This document shows, one piece after another, positions 5,073 to 6,745 of a DNA stretch of 6,745 nucleotides (positions within the stretch are counted from its first letter, which is position 1; each line of letters opens with the position of its first letter). Both the position numbers and the translations under genes were made by a program. The stretch is from Prolixibacteraceae bacterium (GTDB taxonomy: Bacteria; Bacteroidota; Bacteroidia; Bacteroidales; Prolixibacteraceae): positions 1 through 6,745 of the forward strand of contig SKHV01000231.1 of NCBI GenBank assembly GCA_007116765.1. The letters are read 5' to 3'. The notes below the pieces were generated by a model. The model was not told the origin of the DNA and searched no databases. It was given only the letters and a program-made list of their open reading frames with translations.

Positions 5073-6408
5073 AGAAATTCACTTTCAAACCGAATCCGTA
5101 TCCTCCGAGTACTTTTCCGGCGTTGTTAAATATCGATTTTTCGGGGCCGTTCATAATAATTGCCACTGCCGAAAAAGTAAGCGCATTGGCCATTTTCCAG
5201 TTTATTTTGGGCCGAACGAAATATTCTTCCGAGGTAATATTGTAATAACCGCTTATGCTTGTTGTTATAAGGTCGAAGCTGAACGATTTTGAGAGCGAGA
5301 GCATTACTGCATGGTTCATTTCTTCTTGCTGGTGCATTATTTTACGGTTGAAAAGCGTGTTCTCGTAGTTTACCATGGTTAGCGCATATTCTACAATATT
5401 GGCCGGGTTTGTGAGAGTTGGTTCGTTCAAGGTTTCAAAATTGATTGTGTATTTTCCAATGTATTGCACTATGGCCGTTATACCAGCAATGTTTTTTTCT
5501 ATGCCAGCCACATATGCAATATCGGGGTTGGGTATATGCATTTCGTTTTTGTAGCCGGTAGTAATATTGTAAGCTGCTTCTCCTCTTAGTATAAAGGTTC
5601 CGATAGGCGCTGTAAAGTCGACCCCGATGCTTTGTTTGCGGTAAAATTCGGGCTGTAATACAATGCTTGGTTGCGGCTGCATTTGTACCGATTCAACCTG
5701 GTACCCATAAAAAGGGTCGTAACCGTTGAAGTACGAAAATGAAAATCCAATTTTGCTGAGTTCAAAGTTTGCACGTGCAGCCCAGGTGCCATTTTCGAAA
5801 GTTCTTTCGGGCAAAACGGCATTGATAAAACTTGCTTCTTCCGAAATCTCAAACAAATCGTATCGGTAAACCGAGGGGTTGAACACCGGAATAAACACCA
5901 GTTCCAGTTCGGTAAATCTTAACGGACGATATTTTGTGCGCAGCATAAAGCTGCCTGTAAGCTGGTCGTCGGGGTTAGTGGTGAGCAGAAAATAGTTGCA
6001 AGGGTTAAGGTTGTTGGTGGGGTTAAATCCATCGGTTCGACCCCAGGGTACGATTTGCTTGCCCATATACAGGTCAACTGTATTGCCACGGTAAGCTGCA
6101 TAAGCTTCTTTTAATTCAACAATTGATTTATTTTCACCCAGAAAAACCCCTTCACGAAATCGCACATCGGCTTTTAACAAAGCTTTTTCGGTTTGCAGGT
6201 TTCCTTGCAGGGCAAATTCTCCAAACAGGCTGGCGTAATCGAATGAGCTGTTTGCTCCCCATGCCTCTCCACGTGCGTATCCGCTCAGGTTTATTCCTGA
6301 GTTTACTTGGTTTTGAGAAGCACTTTCAAAAATTCCTTGTCCATTTGTGAACGCAATAATGAAAAGGGATGTTATGAATAAGAATGATTTTTTTAGCATG
6401 ACCGACAT
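5071..6408 (-). CDS. DUF1302-like outer-membrane beta-barrel protein
   Basis: A 445-residue protein with a signal peptide (residues 1-23: LKK, then a hydrophobic core, then NGQ). The rest alternates amphipathic strands and turns and ends in GLKVNF, with the terminal aromatic residue expected of barrels inserted by the BAM machinery. Near the N-terminus ELKEAYAAYR (98-107) and MGKQIVPWGRTDGFNPTNNL (115-134) resemble the conserved 'G.Q.v.WG..DgfnptN.lnP' block of DUF1302-type porin-like proteins. In Proteobacteria, DUF1302 genes often lie beside MMPL exporters and DUF1329 (LolA-like) proteins. The same trio is seen here, which supports an outer-membrane exit or entry channel for the exporter's cargo; that role is inferred. 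ATG 6408 is used; ATG 6399 (MLKKSFLF) is an equally good start and gives a more usual signal peptide. The gene is first in the leftward transport set. No clear TAnnTTTG box was found upstream. Confidence 0.83.
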   Translation of the reverse strand: MSVMLKKSFLFITSLFIIAFTNGQGIFESASQNQVNSGINLSGYARGEAWGANSSFDYASLFGEFALQGNLQTEKALLKADVRFREGVFLGENKSIVELKEAYAAYRGNTVDLYMGKQIVPWGRTDGFNPTNNLNPCNYFLLTTNPDDQLTGSFMLRTKYRPLRFTELELVFIPVFNPSVYRYDLFEISEEASFINAVLPERTFENGTWAARANFELSKIGFSFSYFNGYDPFYGYQVESVQMQPQPSIVLQPEFYRKQSIGVDFTAPIGTFILRGEAAYNITTGYKNEMHIPNPDIAYVAGIEKNIAGITAIVQYIGKYTINFETLNEPTLTNPANIVEYALTMVNYENTLFNRKIMHQQEEMNHAVMLSLSKSFSFDLITTSISGYYNITSEEYFVRPKINWKMANALTFSAVAIIMNGPEKSIFNNAGKVLGGYGFGLKVNF

Positions 6409-6418
6409 GTAATGTTAT

Positions 6419-6436
6419 TTGCATTGATGCATGCAA
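6419..6436. repeat. Inverted repeat TTGCAT-N6-ATGCAA upstream of the barrel gene
   Basis: Perfect 6-base arms separated by TGATGC lie 11 bp upstream of the barrel start codon, in the 116-bp gap after the AraC-family gene. The site could be an operator or a small leader hairpin; with arms this short it could also be chance. The rest of this gap (6409-6524) shows no other feature I can support. Confidence 0.3.
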
Positions 6437-6524
6437 TTTACATTCAGCTTGGATTTAATTTGGTTTCTTTTTTAAAAGTTGTACCGATAGAGTATGTGCA
6501 GGTTTTGCAATGATGAAGTTTGTA

Positions 6525-6745
6525 CTACTTTTCTTTTGAAGTTTTGTATTGCATGGGAGTATGTCCGGTAATTTTTCTAAAAACAGTAAAAAACGACGAT
6601 TTGCTGTTGAACCCGCATTCATATCCAATGGCTTCGATGGAGTAGTGGGGTTTGCTTTTGAGCATGGCTTTTACTGCATTGACACGGTATTCGTTTACAA
6701 AGCTGAAAAAATTCTTTCCTATTACACTGTTCAGTACTTCGGTAA
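6525..6745 (-). CDS. AraC-family transcriptional regulator, C-terminal end (5' end outside window)
   Basis: The last 72 residues of a gene entering from the right edge; the frame is open to the edge and ends at a TAG (6525-6527). They hold the end of the AraC DNA-binding domain. GKNFFSFVNEYRVNAVKAML closes the first helix-turn-helix, and SIEAIGYECGFNSKSSFFTV plus FRKITGHTPMQYK form the second helix-turn-helix with the family signature (I..IA...GF.S.S.F...F....G.TP..Y). The sensing domain is missing, so the signal is unknown. In Bacteroidota such ends occur both on short AraC regulators and on membrane-anchored or hybrid two-component types. The gene is on the same strand as, and 116 bp from, the barrel gene. 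It may control the transport genes or share their transcript. Family very sure, target inferred. Confidence 0.93.
   Translation of the reverse strand, partial: TEVLNSVIGKNFFSFVNEYRVNAVKAMLKSKPHYSIEAIGYECGFNSKSSFFTVFRKITGHTPMQYKTSKEK

Noticed and set aside
6440..6524. Promoter for the barrel gene
   Set aside because: Candidates such as TACAACTT and TAAATTGC on the - strand miss conserved positions of TAnnTTTG and lack a TTTG element about 20 bp upstream.

Overview
The window looks like a piece of a Bacteroidota chromosome, probably an uncultured or environmental Bacteroidales/Marinilabiliales-type organism. The protein families (DUF2141, LolA_like, a DUF1302-like barrel) are typical of that phylum. 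Start codons are preceded by A-rich tracts rather than Shine-Dalgarno sites, and one promoter box matches the Bacteroidota TAnnTTTG consensus. The taxonomic call is inference from these traits.

Layout. On the + strand at the left edge is the C-terminal end of a multiheme c-type cytochrome with five CxxCH sites. Everything else lies on the - strand. Read in the direction of transcription (right to left) it comprises: the C-terminal DNA-binding end of an AraC-family regulator; a 445-residue DUF1302-like outer-membrane beta-barrel; a 12-helix MMPL/RND exporter; a periplasmic LolA-like protein; a small secreted DUF2141 protein; and a class I SAM-dependent methyltransferase that has its own -7 promoter box. 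The methyltransferase and the cytochrome converge, with 28 bp between their stop codons.

How the genes fit together. An inner-membrane RND exporter, a periplasmic LolA-fold carrier and an outer-membrane barrel form a plausible trans-envelope route for a lipid or other hydrophobic molecule. The cargo cannot be read from the sequence. The AraC regulator just upstream is a candidate controller. The DUF2141 protein may be an accessory envelope protein. The methyltransferase may be unrelated to the transport set.

The least ordinary part is non-coding. Two of the gaps in this gene series (1684-1939 and 5006-5070) are filled almost entirely by short repeats with a 7-bp period, in the same order in both. 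Reading on the - strand, each gap has a GC-rich segment with an identical 15-base core just after the upstream stop codon, then one heptamer family, then a GACTAAT/GACTATT heptamer array. That last array supplies an ATG in frame with the next gene. As a result, two unrelated proteins can both begin Met-Thr-Ile-Asp. One gap holds 22 consecutive in-register copies of a CAGGTTN heptamer. This looks like a composite repeat element that invades intergenic spaces, and it is the main item for follow-up.
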